Source: Pirellulales bacterium (GTDB lineage: Bacteria; Planctomycetota; Planctomycetia; Pirellulales; UBA7805). Taken from it: a stretch of 35,941 bases of DNA. The stretch covers positions 1 through 35,941 of the forward strand of contig JASMGX010000015.1 of assembly GCA_030751095.1 (NCBI GenBank), given 5' to 3'. Positions 23,478-31,288 of this stretch are shown here, one piece after another (position 1 is the stretch's first letter; every line of letters starts with the position of its first letter). Under the pieces are notes generated by a model that made no database searches, had not been told where the DNA came from, and was given only the letters and a program-made list of their open reading frames with translations. The position numbers were made by a program, and so were the translations under genes.

Positions 23478-24047
23478 TTATTTTTCCGCCAGCAATTCTC
23501 GGATGCGGGGTTCGAGGCTATCGAGCGGCTCGCCCTCTTTCCCGTCTTCAAAAAGAGGGCTGAAGCGAAAGCGCAATTTTCCCTGACGGTCGTAGAGTGT
23601 GAAGTAGGGGATGGCATCGGGGATCCCAAAGGCCTCGACGACGTCCTCGACATCGGGATAGTTGCTGATAAGGTTGTCGAATGTGGCGCCATTCTGGGAG
23701 AGAAACTCGCGGGCCCTTTGTTTGTCGGAGAGTTGGTCAAGGCTCATAGAGACAACCGCAAATCCCTGGCTATGTAATTGCCGGTAGAGGCTCACCGTAT
23801 GGGGAAACAGGGTCCGGCAGGGAGGACACGTCGTGGCCCAGAAGTCGACCAGAACCACCTCACCGGCATGTTCGGCGATCACACGATCAAAGCCGGCTCG
23901 ATCGACGGGCTCAATGGTGATTTGGGATGTATTTCGACCTGCAAGGTTGTCGTTTGAGTTAGCGGGTCCCTGGCGATAGGCATCACAACCAAGGGCCAGC
24001 ATCCCTATCAGGAGACTTGCTGGAAGCGATAGCACATTAGGTCGCAT
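23478..24047 (-). CDS. TlpA-like thioredoxin-fold lipoprotein
   Basis: The protein is a membrane-tethered thiol-disulfide oxidoreductase. ATG 24047 gives a signal with a lipobox, LLIGMLALGCDA, so Cys would be lipidated. The redox motif is VDFWATTCPPCRTLFPHTVS, with the CPPC active site of TlpA/ResA proteins. A cis-Pro region follows (IPDAIPYFTLYDRQGKLRFR). The length is 189 residues. The start is moved from 24104 because GAGGA lies eight bases upstream of 24047. Its target is unknown. It follows the epimerase gene by 78 bases on the same strand and may be co-transcribed. Lnt elsewhere in the window would act on lipoproteins such as this. Confidence 0.9.
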   Translation of the reverse strand: MRPNVLSLPASLLIGMLALGCDAYRQGPANSNDNLAGRNTSQITIEPVDRAGFDRVIAEHAGEVVLVDFWATTCPPCRTLFPHTVSLYRQLHSQGFAVVSMSLDQLSDKQRAREFLSQNGATFDNLISNYPDVEDVVEAFGIPDAIPYFTLYDRQGKLRFRFSPLFEDGKEGEPLDSLEPRIRELLAEK

Positions 24048-24125
24048 GATGGTTGTCCTCAAAAAATAGGCGGGTGGGGAAGAGGGTTTTTTGTGTTCTG
24101 CCATACCAATTTCTTCTGTACCGAT

Positions 24126-25082
24126 TTAGTTGTCTACCGCCTGCTGCTCATAGGCTGTGCGATAGTAGTCAATGCTTTTAGCAATACCCTCTTCAAAGGC
24201 GACTTGTGGTTCGTAGCCCAATTGTCGGCGTGCGGCAGAGATATCAGCAAGGCTCTCGAGAATATCGCCGGGTCGCGGGTCGGTAAACTCTGGCTTTACA
24301 TCGGTGTCGAGATATTTATTGAGTACCGCAAGCATCTCCAACAGCGTCACGCTACGACCGGCAGCGACATTGAAGCTTTGGCCGGCCACGCCCTCGGCAT
24401 CGGCGGCAAGAAGATTGCCATGCACCACGTTCTCAATAAACGTGAAATCGCGAGATTGCAATCCATTGCCAAAAATCACCGGTTGGCGATTTTCAAGGAT
24501 GGCGGTGATGAACAGCGGAATCACTGCAGAGTAAGGACTATCCGGATCTTGTCTCGGGCCAAAGACATTGAAGTATCGCAAGGCAACGGTTTCAAATCCG
24601 TAGGTAGCCGTGAATGCGTGACAATAGTATTCTCCGGCAAGCTTGGCGGCACCATAGGGGGAAATGGGATCGGGTACATCGGCTTCGCTTTTTAAACTGT
24701 TCGATTTGTCTCCATAGAGACTGCTCGACGCGGCATAGACCAATCGCCGCACCCCGGCCCGACGGGCAGTATCGAGCAGAGTGACGGTTCCAGTCACGCA
24801 GGCCGCATTCGTGTCCAGCGGCGCTTCGACGCTGCGTGGGACCGATGCCAGGGCCGCTTGGTGGAACACGCAATCGACCCCTTCGACCGCTTGGGCCACA
24901 GCATCTGCATCAAGTACATCGGCTTCGATGAACTCTACAGAATCGGCGATGTGCGCCAGATTGCTCCGATGGCCGGTACTGAGATTATCCAAAACCCGGA
25001 CTCGGTCGCCTCGCTCGACTAGGGCCGTTGCAATGTGGGAGCCGATAAATCCAGCACCTCCGGTGACAAGAAAAGTACGCAT
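24126..25082 (-). CDS. NAD-dependent sugar-nucleotide epimerase/dehydratase (UDP-glucose 4-epimerase-like)
   Basis: This extended short-chain dehydrogenase acts on a nucleotide sugar, interconverting or epimerising precursors for surface glycans. The Rossmann motif is at the very start, MRTFLVTGGAGFIGSHIATA. The catalytic residues appear as Ser in VYAASSSLYGD and YxxxK in PYGAAKLAGEYY. NVFGPRQDPDSPYSAVIPLF is the substrate-loop block and GLQSRDFTFIENVV follows. Length is 318 residues. The ORF track starts at 25145, but MRTFLVTGG at ATG 25082 matches the family start. The exact substrate (UDP-Glc, UDP-GlcNAc or uronates) is not decided by sequence. It lies 225 bases downstream of a polysaccharide module on the same strand, which fits glycan synthesis. 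Confidence 0.9.
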   Translation of the reverse strand: MRTFLVTGGAGFIGSHIATALVERGDRVRVLDNLSTGHRSNLAHIADSVEFIEADVLDADAVAQAVEGVDCVFHQAALASVPRSVEAPLDTNAACVTGTVTLLDTARRAGVRRLVYAASSSLYGDKSNSLKSEADVPDPISPYGAAKLAGEYYCHAFTATYGFETVALRYFNVFGPRQDPDSPYSAVIPLFITAILENRQPVIFGNGLQSRDFTFIENVVHGNLLAADAEGVAGQSFNVAAGRSVTLLEMLAVLNKYLDTDVKPEFTDPRPGDILESLADISAARRQLGYEPQVAFEEGIAKSIDYYRTAYEQQAVDN

Positions 25083-25307
25083 TCGCAGGATTTCCTTCAG
25101 GTCGGTTTGTCTCGAGAAACAATATTTTGAGGGGATTGGGACCAATCACCGTAAAGGACGCAGCCTCTACAAGTTTACGTGGGGGATGGGTGTTTGTCAT
25201 CCCAGGCCAGAAAGGGTCTGTGGCGATGCAACATTTACCGCAGTGAAGAGGTGCTCCAGAAGAGGTTTCGGAGCAAAAGGAGTTGGTCACCGCTCCACTC
25301 TCTCCGC

Positions 25308-26150
25308 TCAAGCGGTATTCGTGGCGGGTAATGTCGTGATGCAGCCGATGGGTGTTCCGCCCCAGGCCATAATTTGACGGTGGGTGCTTTTGGCCCAGCT
25401 TACAGATGTCAGAGCAAGCCGCAGGAGAAACAACGCTCCTCCCGAAAAAAGTGTAAGCTGATGGAGGGTTTCTCGATTCACGTTGCCACCATCGATAACA
25501 ATCAAACCAAAATGTACATTCATCAGTTCCAATTGGCTTTGAAAATCTGATTTCAAGATGGATGGTTTTCCTAGCGAGAGTGGCATCAGACAGAGGCCAG
25601 GATGGTTCGTTTGTGTGATCGAGCTTTGCCAGTCGTTGTTGGATTTTGTAGGCCGTTTTGTTGCTGTCCGTCCAAAACCATGGAAATATTTTTTGAGTCG
25701 TCCGTCGCCCGCGTCGATCGCAAGGACCGGATCCTCACTGATTTCAGCCAGAGCGACCAGCAATTGTCCTAGAATGTCGACCGTATCGGAATATCCATCC
25801 TCAGAGAGCAACAGTAGCGGGCCTGCCGTTTTGGGAAGGTGCGCAAGTAAGTTGTGGCACGTGCGGTGATACTCATTTTCCGGTGCAGGTGCAGATAGAA
25901 ACTGCGGCGATTCACCGAATCGATGGAGAGGCGCATCAACAGTAGGTGCTGCGGAACGATCGAGAGGCAGTTGGCGTGCAGCTTTGGTGACCGCCTGCTC
26001 GCCACAAAATTCCGGTTTTTCGGAGAGGCCGGGCGACTGGGCCTCTACAGGCAAAGCTTCCGTTGGCTCCTTTGCCCTGCCGGCACCGGTCGCGGCAAAC
26101 GCCGCTGCCTCGGTTTCCACCTGTTTGAGCACGTCATTGAGTTGCATCAT
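25308..26150 (-). CDS. CpsD/BY-kinase-like protein lacking the P-loop
   Basis: The C-terminal two thirds have the layout of the bacterial tyrosine kinase (CpsD/Wzc C-terminal) fold: PLLLLSEDGYSDTVDILGQL then LVALAEISEDPVLAIDAGDG, and later PGLCLMPLSLG and NVHFGLIVIDGG. The strand before the P-loop is present, but the expected Gly-Lys-Ser/Thr is replaced by EDGYSDTVDI, so ATP binding as in kinases seems unlikely. The Walker A' and B analogues are partly kept (VLAIDAGD, LIVIDGG). The N-terminal 100 residues are polar and low-complexity. No C-terminal Tyr cluster is present. Its ATG (26150) overlaps the ATPase stop by four bases, so it is translationally coupled. It may be an inactive regulator of polysaccharide synthesis; this is inference. 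Confidence 0.7.
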   Translation of the reverse strand: MMQLNDVLKQVETEAAAFAATGAGRAKEPTEALPVEAQSPGLSEKPEFCGEQAVTKAARQLPLDRSAAPTVDAPLHRFGESPQFLSAPAPENEYHRTCHNLLAHLPKTAGPLLLLSEDGYSDTVDILGQLLVALAEISEDPVLAIDAGDGRLKKYFHGFGRTATKRPTKSNNDWQSSITQTNHPGLCLMPLSLGKPSILKSDFQSQLELMNVHFGLIVIDGGNVNRETLHQLTLFSGGALFLLRLALTSVSWAKSTHRQIMAWGGTPIGCITTLPATNTA

Positions 26151-27718
26151 TGCGGATATCCACTCTCCGCCAGAAACTGCGAAGAATTTGGAGTGTTGCA
26201 GTCGTAGAGTCTGGCCAACAAATCCCGATAGTCACGTTGTCGCACCGGAATCATGGGATGCTCTCGGATCTCGGGCCATGGCTTTTTCTCTGCCGGAGAC
26301 TGCAGAGAAAGCGCATCTGCCAATATGTGTTTCTCGACCGTCTCTTCAGGCAATGACCCGGAGACATCGGTCGCCTCAAGCGGCTCGCTCGGCTGCATCC
26401 GACCGGTTGCCGTTGCCTCGAACGATTCGTTGGGAAAGTTTGCAATGCCTTCCGGGGCGCGCTCGCCAATGTCCAATCTACCCTCGGGGGCGATTTGTAT
26501 GATATTGTTCGCCTCCACCCCTACGAATTGGTCAATCGTGATCTTTTCGCAGCAAGGCACTTCGCTGTGCGCGGGCGCTTCGGTTGCGTCTGCCGGTAGT
26601 TCGGTCTGTTCGAAAACAGCATGCTCGGCAGCCTCTATGGGTGCGGCAGTCTTTGCGCCCATAGTACGATCCACAGGTGATTCGGTTTCGGTATCCAATT
26701 CTGTGCTTGGAGAAACGTCTAGAGGAGTGTCGGTGATTTCAATCGCCGCGCTTTTGCCGATAGCGCCATCAATTTGCACGGGGTCTGTTTCCATTTCTGC
26801 AACGGCGACCGAATCTCCATCAAGGCTGCCAAACTCGATAACGGCTGTGTGGGTCTCTGGGTTTTGATCCTCGCTGGAAGCGACCGTGCCACTGCCGGTC
26901 GGCAGAGGAAGCTGCTGCAAATCTGCCCAGGCAGCATCGATTTCGCTTTCTGTTAGCTGCCTGCAAGACGTGCTGGCCGCTAAAACTAACGCCTGATCGC
27001 AAAGTTGGTTGATCAATCGTGGACAGCCAGTCGCATGCCGGTGGATTGCCCGCAGCGCGGTGTCATTCCATAGTTGGTCGGGGTCTGCGCCAGCACCGGC
27101 CGTTTGTGCCCGTACATATTCGCTCGATTCCTTTGCGGTGAACGGTTCGAGATAACAGCGGGCGGAAATCCGTTGATTGAAAGAAGCCATTCTCGGTTGT
27201 GCAAAGCGCTCTTCGAGTACCGGCCCGCCCGCCATGATCAAACGGATCCGGGGATTTCCATTCCGCACCATATTGGTAAGCAGTCGCAATTCTTCAAATA
27301 AACGAGGCGGCATCGTATGGGCTTCGTCGGCGATTAGCAAGATGCCGTTTGGATGGGCCCCTTCCGGATGCAGGTGGTCAATCAGCGAGAGTCGCAATTC
27401 GCCTTCTTGAAGGCGGCGATGGGGGGCTCCTAATTGATACAGCAGGGCTTGAAGAAGTTCTTTGCAGGTGGTCAATCGCAGGTTGGCCAAAAGCAGCGGA
27501 GTTAACTGGCCAGAAAAATGTTCCGCCAGCACCTCACAAAGAAGGGTCTTCCCCATACCGGTTGCCCCGATGAGGAGTCCACATCCCTCGGCCCGTTCGA
27601 TACAGCGGGTTAGTTTGCTCCTGGCACTTTCAATGGCTGCAGCAGGAAAATAAAGACTCGTTTGTGGCGCAGCAAGAAAAGGACGTGAGGAAAATCCAAA
27701 AAAAGACTCGTACATCAT
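26147..27718 (-). CDS. ExeA-like AAA ATPase with long acidic C-terminal extension
   Basis: The first 270 residues are an ExeA/GspA-type ATPase: MMYESFFGFSSRPFLAAPQT, Walker A LIGATGMGKTLLCEVLAEHF, Walker B GILLIADEAHTMP, and ISARCYLEPFTAKESSEYV. ExeA-type ATPases occur in secretion and exopolysaccharide loci. Residues about 270-523 are a Glu/Pro/Thr-rich, probably disordered tail of about 250 residues, far longer than usual. There are two tandem ATG codons (27718 and 27715), so either may be used. The start directly follows the TAA of the Wzz-like gene (zero gap), and the end overlaps the kinase-like gene by four bases. The three genes are therefore one translationally coupled unit, where this ATPase may drive or sense glycan export. 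Confidence 0.85.
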   Translation of the reverse strand: MMYESFFGFSSRPFLAAPQTSLYFPAAAIESARSKLTRCIERAEGCGLLIGATGMGKTLLCEVLAEHFSGQLTPLLLANLRLTTCKELLQALLYQLGAPHRRLQEGELRLSLIDHLHPEGAHPNGILLIADEAHTMPPRLFEELRLLTNMVRNGNPRIRLIMAGGPVLEERFAQPRMASFNQRISARCYLEPFTAKESSEYVRAQTAGAGADPDQLWNDTALRAIHRHATGCPRLINQLCDQALVLAASTSCRQLTESEIDAAWADLQQLPLPTGSGTVASSEDQNPETHTAVIEFGSLDGDSVAVAEMETDPVQIDGAIGKSAAIEITDTPLDVSPSTELDTETESPVDRTMGAKTAAPIEAAEHAVFEQTELPADATEAPAHSEVPCCEKITIDQFVGVEANNIIQIAPEGRLDIGERAPEGIANFPNESFEATATGRMQPSEPLEATDVSGSLPEETVEKHILADALSLQSPAEKKPWPEIREHPMIPVRQRDYRDLLARLYDCNTPNSSQFLAESGYPQ

Positions 27719-28621
27719 TTAGCTCCATGGAAGTTTTACGAGGTGTCGCACAGCGTCAGCTAACGCGGAGACAGGTTGGCTGAGAAAATGGTTGGCAAAA
27801 CTTTTGTCGAGCACAGATGCCAAAAGGACGGCAAGGAGCATCCCGCACAGAATCCATTCGCTCATCGATAACAAGACGTCAAACAATTGTGATCGGGCCG
27901 CTGGCGGACTTTGCCGACGTGGATTTGATTCCCCAATGGTTCCTAGCAGCGGTACTTTCCAGAAGGTTTTGGCCATCTGGTTGGTCTCGACCGTGGCAGT
28001 TCGGCCGTTACTGTATACGGCGCAAATCGCGGCTATCACACCGGCAAGACTGGCCGAAAGAAACGTGACTAAAGGGGTGGTGCGGTATGTTCGCTCGGTG
28101 CTCGAGGCGGGAACGATGTGCCAGGCGGTTTCCCCAATCGCGATCTCTTGGGCAAAGGCACGATTTTCAAATCGCTTACAAGTCAGCCAGTTGCCAAGAT
28201 GGTTGACAAAAGCGATGGAGGTGTCGGGATTGTTGCTGGTGAACGAAAGAGAAAAATTGACAAAGAGGGGTGTGGAATCGGGCTGTATTCGAAGAGCAAC
28301 TTGGTCCCTTAACCGCGCTACATCGAGACTCTTTGCGCCAGGGATGCCATCCCGACACAAATCGGCGGCGGTCTGCTCGAGGGGAAGCGCGCGACAGATT
28401 GTCTGCTGTAGGCGCAATCCGTCAGACCAGGGGTTTTGTCGGTTGCTGCAGACCGCCGTCAATTGTGCTACGGCGACAAACCGATCTGAATGCAGTCTGC
28501 CAAAAGCCAATACCAGCAGAAACGCTGCCAAACCGAGTGTGATGGCAATGTATCTGCCGCTCCGCTGCGGACTATGTTTGTCCGACAGATGCCGTTTTGT
28601 TTTCGATCTGCTAGCAGTCAT
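27719..28621 (-). CDS. Wzz/chain-length-determinant-like membrane protein
   Basis: I infer a polysaccharide co-polymerase-type protein from topology and neighbours. A basic N-terminus is followed by a membrane helix (about residues 24-43, YIAITLGLAAFLLVLAFGRL), a 140-residue outer domain, and a second helix at about 187-207 (TPLVTFLSASLAGVIAAICA). A third hydrophobic helix lies at about 260-277 (ILCGMLLAVLLASVL), more than the two of a typical Wzz. Sequence similarity to Wzz is low by eye; PDSTPLFVNFSLSFTSNNPD is the only stretch that recalls it. No ATP motif is present, so the kinase part is on the separate downstream gene. The start ATG 28621 lacks a clear ribosome site. It is the first gene of the coupled trio. 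Confidence 0.6.
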   Translation of the reverse strand: MTASRSKTKRHLSDKHSPQRSGRYIAITLGLAAFLLVLAFGRLHSDRFVAVAQLTAVCSNRQNPWSDGLRLQQTICRALPLEQTAADLCRDGIPGAKSLDVARLRDQVALRIQPDSTPLFVNFSLSFTSNNPDTSIAFVNHLGNWLTCKRFENRAFAQEIAIGETAWHIVPASSTERTYRTTPLVTFLSASLAGVIAAICAVYSNGRTATVETNQMAKTFWKVPLLGTIGESNPRRQSPPAARSQLFDVLLSMSEWILCGMLLAVLLASVLDKSFANHFLSQPVSALADAVRHLVKLPWS

Positions 28622-28786
28622 AGAGTGTTTGTACTGGAAGGTCTGACGAGATCACTAAAAATAGAAAGACTTATCCTCCATCGTTCGACATCGACCTGAC
28701 TAGAACGCAACTTGAGAGCGAACAGACGGTCTTGAAAGCTAGCACTGCATGCCTGGAAAGGGAGTTAATGTGCGTTAGCTGCGCAC

Positions 28787-28815
28787 TTGGAATTGGGTCT
28801 TTTCAGCCCTATAAT
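28787..28815 (+). promoter_or_regulatory. Strong sigma70-like promoter for trpF
   Basis: TTGGAA (4 of 6) and a perfect TATAAT are separated by 17 bases. The transcript would start near 28822, about 47 bases before the trpF ATG, which has GAGG (28855-28858) in front of it. Confidence 0.7.
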
Positions 28816-28868
28816 CCGACCTGAAATGAGTACGTGGAACTCGGTCCATCAGGTGAGGTGCAACGCGA

Positions 28869-29540
28869 ATGTTTCAAGTCAAAATTTGTGGTATCCGCGA
28901 TGTATCGGATGCTCAGAGTGTGGCTGCGGCGGGTGCCGATGCGATCGGCCTCAATTTCTATCCCGAGAGTTGCCGCTACATATCGATGGAAACGGCAGAA
29001 GAGATTGTCGCGAGCTTGCCGAACGGTTTGGCCCGTGTGGGGCTCTTTGTCAACGCCACGGATGACGAAATCTGCCAGCGCTTTGATCAGTTGGGACTCG
29101 ATTTTATCCAGTTGCACGGCGATGAGCCGCCGGAATTTCTTTTGAGTTTGGGGGGGCGGCCGGTGATCCGTGCCTTCCGGCTCGGGCCGAGTGGTCTGAG
29201 GCCAATGGTTGACTATCTCGATGCCTGTCGATTGCCGGAGGTTAATTTGCAGGCACTTCTGATCGATGCGTACCATGAATCGGCCTATGGAGGGAGTGGC
29301 ATGGTGGCGGATTGGGATCGCTTGCAGTCGGAGCGCGAACTTCTTGAGGGGCTGCCGTTCATCCTTGCCGGGGGACTGACCGCAGAGAATGTTGCCGAGG
29401 CGGTAGGCACTGTTCGTCCCGCTGCGGTCGACACCGCTAGCGGTGTCGAAAAAAGCCCCGGCAAGAAAGATCCGGAGATGGTGCGAAAGTTTGTTACGGC
29501 GGCCCGCCGCGCATTGAGATCTGTCACTGAAGGACCCTAG
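28869..29540 (+). CDS. trpF: Phosphoribosylanthranilate isomerase TrpF
   Basis: TrpF converts phosphoribosylanthranilate to the ribulose form in tryptophan synthesis. It is a TIM barrel of 223 residues. The family start is VKICGIRDVSDAQSVAAAGA, with the catalytic Cys in KICG. Later blocks are AIGLNFYPESCRYIS, VGLFVN, DFIQLHGDE, PFILAGGLTAENV and VDTASGVEKSPGKKDPE, where the Asp acts as general acid. Start and length are normal: ATG 28869 with GAGG 10 bases upstream. It has a strong promoter of its own. The other trp genes are not adjacent. A palindrome inside DTASGVE (29428-29449) is a product of codon choice. Confidence 0.96.
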   Translation: MFQVKICGIRDVSDAQSVAAAGADAIGLNFYPESCRYISMETAEEIVASLPNGLARVGLFVNATDDEICQRFDQLGLDFIQLHGDEPPEFLLSLGGRPVIRAFRLGPSGLRPMVDYLDACRLPEVNLQALLIDAYHESAYGGSGMVADWDRLQSERELLEGLPFILAGGLTAENVAEAVGTVRPAAVDTASGVEKSPGKKDPEMVRKFVTAARRALRSVTEGP

Positions 29541-29597
29541 CGATTACCACCGCTAGTCCGTTGTGAGCAAGATGCCATAGGGAGGGACAAAACAGGC

Positions 29598-29627
29598 TTG
29601 AATTACGGAAGGACTAACCCTTATCAT
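29598..29627 (+). promoter_or_regulatory. Possible promoter of ahcY
   Basis: TTGAAT and TATCAT are separated by 18 bases. The transcript would start near 29634, giving a leader of about 115 bases with several hairpins. Confidence 0.35.
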
Positions 29628-29683
29628 GAGTGGTGTCTTGCCAGTCGCCAATCTCCTCTTGGGGATTTTGCCTGCTGAGGATG

Positions 29684-29712
29684 TTGCCACGGCTGGCAGT
29701 CGGCAATTTGCC
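29684..29712 (+). promoter_or_regulatory. Competing hairpins in the ahcY leader
   Basis: TGCCA-CGGC-TGGCA forms one stem. TTGCC at 29684 can instead pair with GGCAA at 29702-29706, and that same GGCAA can pair with the TTGCC just after it (GGCAATTTGCC). These three choices exclude each other. No known SAH riboswitch core is visible. Confidence 0.3.
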
Positions 29713-29750
29713 TGGGATTAGTGTACATATGTATAGAATTGGAGTTTGTT

Positions 29751-31085
29751 GTGTCGCAAGTTGAAACGAACGCGTTGTCGCACAAGGTTGTCGACTGTTC
29801 GCCGGAGGAATTTCAGAATTTGGCGGATTGGGGCCGTAAAGAGATCACTCTTGCCGAAAATGAAATGCCCGGTTTGATGGCGCTGCGAAAAAAATATGGT
29901 GCGACAAAACCGCTAGAGGGCGCGCGGATTGCCGGTTGCCTCCATATGACCATCCAGACGGCGGTTCTCATTGAGACCCTGCTCGAGTTAGGGGCTGAGG
30001 TCACCTGGAGCAGTTGCAATATTTTTTCGACACAAGATCATGCTGCGGTGGCAATCGCTGCGGCCGGTATCCCGGTCTTTGCCTGGAAGGGGATGAGCGA
30101 GGAAGAGTTTGATTGGTGTATTGAACAGACTCTTGTGTTTCCGTCCGGCAAACCGCTGAACATGATACTCGACGATGGTGGCGATTTGACGGCGATGGTC
30201 CACCAGCGTTTCCCCCAATATCTTGCCGAGATCAAAGGGCTGTCTGAGGAGACAACGACCGGCATCAAAGCGCTCTATAAGATGCATCAGGCGGGCGCGC
30301 TGAAGGTCCCGGCGATCAACGTCAATGACTCGGTCACCAAGAGCAAATTCGACAACCTCTATGGTTGTCGCGAATCGCTCGCCGACGGCATCAAACGGGC
30401 TACGGATATAATGATCGCCGGCAAAGTTGTGGTCGTGGCGGGTTATGGTGATGTCGGCAAGGGTTGTGCCCATTCCATGCAGCGGTACGGTGCCCGTGTG
30501 ATCGTGACTGAAATCGATCCGATCAATGCACTGCAGGCGGCGATGGAAGGTTTTGAAGTGATCACCATGGATGAGGCAGCTTCGCAGGGAAATATTTTTG
30601 TGACAACCACCGGCAACCGCGATATTATCACCGGAGCCCATATGCAGGTGATGAAAAATGATGCCATCGTCTGCAATATTGGCCACTTCGATCTCGAAAT
30701 CGATATGGCCTGGCTCAACGGCCAGGAGGATGTCGAATTGGTGGAGATCAAGCCTCAGGTCGATCGTTACACGTTCCCCGATGGCCACTCCATTCTGGTG
30801 CTCGCGCAAGGGCGTCTGGTGAACCTTGGTTGTGCAACCGGCCACCCCTCTTTTGTGATGTCAAATTCGTTCACCAACCAGGTTCTTGCTCAAATTGCGC
30901 TTTGGACAGAATCGGAGAAGTACGATATTGGCATCCATGTGCTCTCCAAAAAACTTGACGAGGAGGTGGCCCGTCTGCATCTGGAGCAATTGGGGGTCAA
31001 GCTCACCAAGCTGACACCCGAGCAGGCGGAGTACATCAACGTACCGGTCGAAGGCCCGTTCAAGCCCGAATATTATCGCTACTAA
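29751..31085 (+). CDS. ahcY: Adenosylhomocysteinase (S-adenosylhomocysteine hydrolase)
   Basis: The enzyme splits S-adenosylhomocysteine to adenosine and homocysteine, using tightly bound NAD, and relieves inhibition of methyltransferases. The family blocks are clear: [55 protein letters not shown], the NAD-binding [20 protein letters not shown], and the C-terminal [19 protein letters not shown]. The C-terminal Lys-x-x-x-Tyr region that closes the NAD site in tetramers is present. The start is moved from GTG 29721 to GTG 29751: GGAG (29741-29744) lies six bases before it, and [14 protein letters not shown] fits better than the longer version. Length is 444 residues, normal. It is probably a single-gene unit. 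Confidence 0.96.
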   Translation: MSQVETNALSHKVVDCSPEEFQNLADWGRKEITLAENEMPGLMALRKKYGATKPLEGARIAGCLHMTIQTAVLIETLLELGAEVTWSSCNIFSTQDHAAVAIAAAGIPVFAWKGMSEEEFDWCIEQTLVFPSGKPLNMILDDGGDLTAMVHQRFPQYLAEIKGLSEETTTGIKALYKMHQAGALKVPAINVNDSVTKSKFDNLYGCRESLADGIKRATDIMIAGKVVVVAGYGDVGKGCAHSMQRYGARVIVTEIDPINALQAAMEGFEVITMDEAASQGNIFVTTTGNRDIITGAHMQVMKNDAIVCNIGHFDLEIDMAWLNGQEDVELVEIKPQVDRYTFPDGHSILVLAQGRLVNLGCATGHPSFVMSNSFTNQVLAQIALWTESEKYDIGIHVLSKKLDEEVARLHLEQLGVKLTKLTPEQAEYINVPVEGPFKPEYYRY

Positions 31086-31164
31086 GGATGATTTCGGCGC
31101 CATACAAGCGATCTGGCCCAACGGGTCAGCGCTGCGGGCCGGTATCGATTTGCCAGCCGGGGGT

Positions 31165-31193
31165 TTGACAACAAAACGGGGCTTCGGGATAAC
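31165..31193 (+). promoter_or_regulatory. Promoter of the DUF1015 gene
   Basis: A perfect TTGACA and GATAAC (4 of 6) are separated by 17 bases, giving a leader of about 90 bases. Confidence 0.5.
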
Positions 31194-31288
31194 AACTCGC
31201 AGCCTGGTTTTTTGGTGACGCGCGGTGCCCGGAAGCGCACCAGGCCTAGTCGGTTCTCTGTTTCTTTGCCCTCAACCATGAAACGGTC

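Noticed and set aside
27792-28646. Plus-strand 284-codon ORF
   Set aside because: Antisense shadow of the Wzz-like gene. The minus frame abuts the ATPase gene and has membrane helices.
29428-29449. Perfect 22-bp palindrome inside trpF followed by AAAAAA
   Set aside because: It encodes the conserved DTASGVEK motif of TrpF, so the palindrome is explained by codon choice; no regulatory role needed.
29541-29750. SAH riboswitch upstream of ahcY
   Set aside because: I looked for the conserved core and could not find it. Only generic competing hairpins are present.
29988-30845. Minus-strand 285-codon ORF
   Set aside because: Antisense shadow of ahcY, whose motifs are unmistakable.
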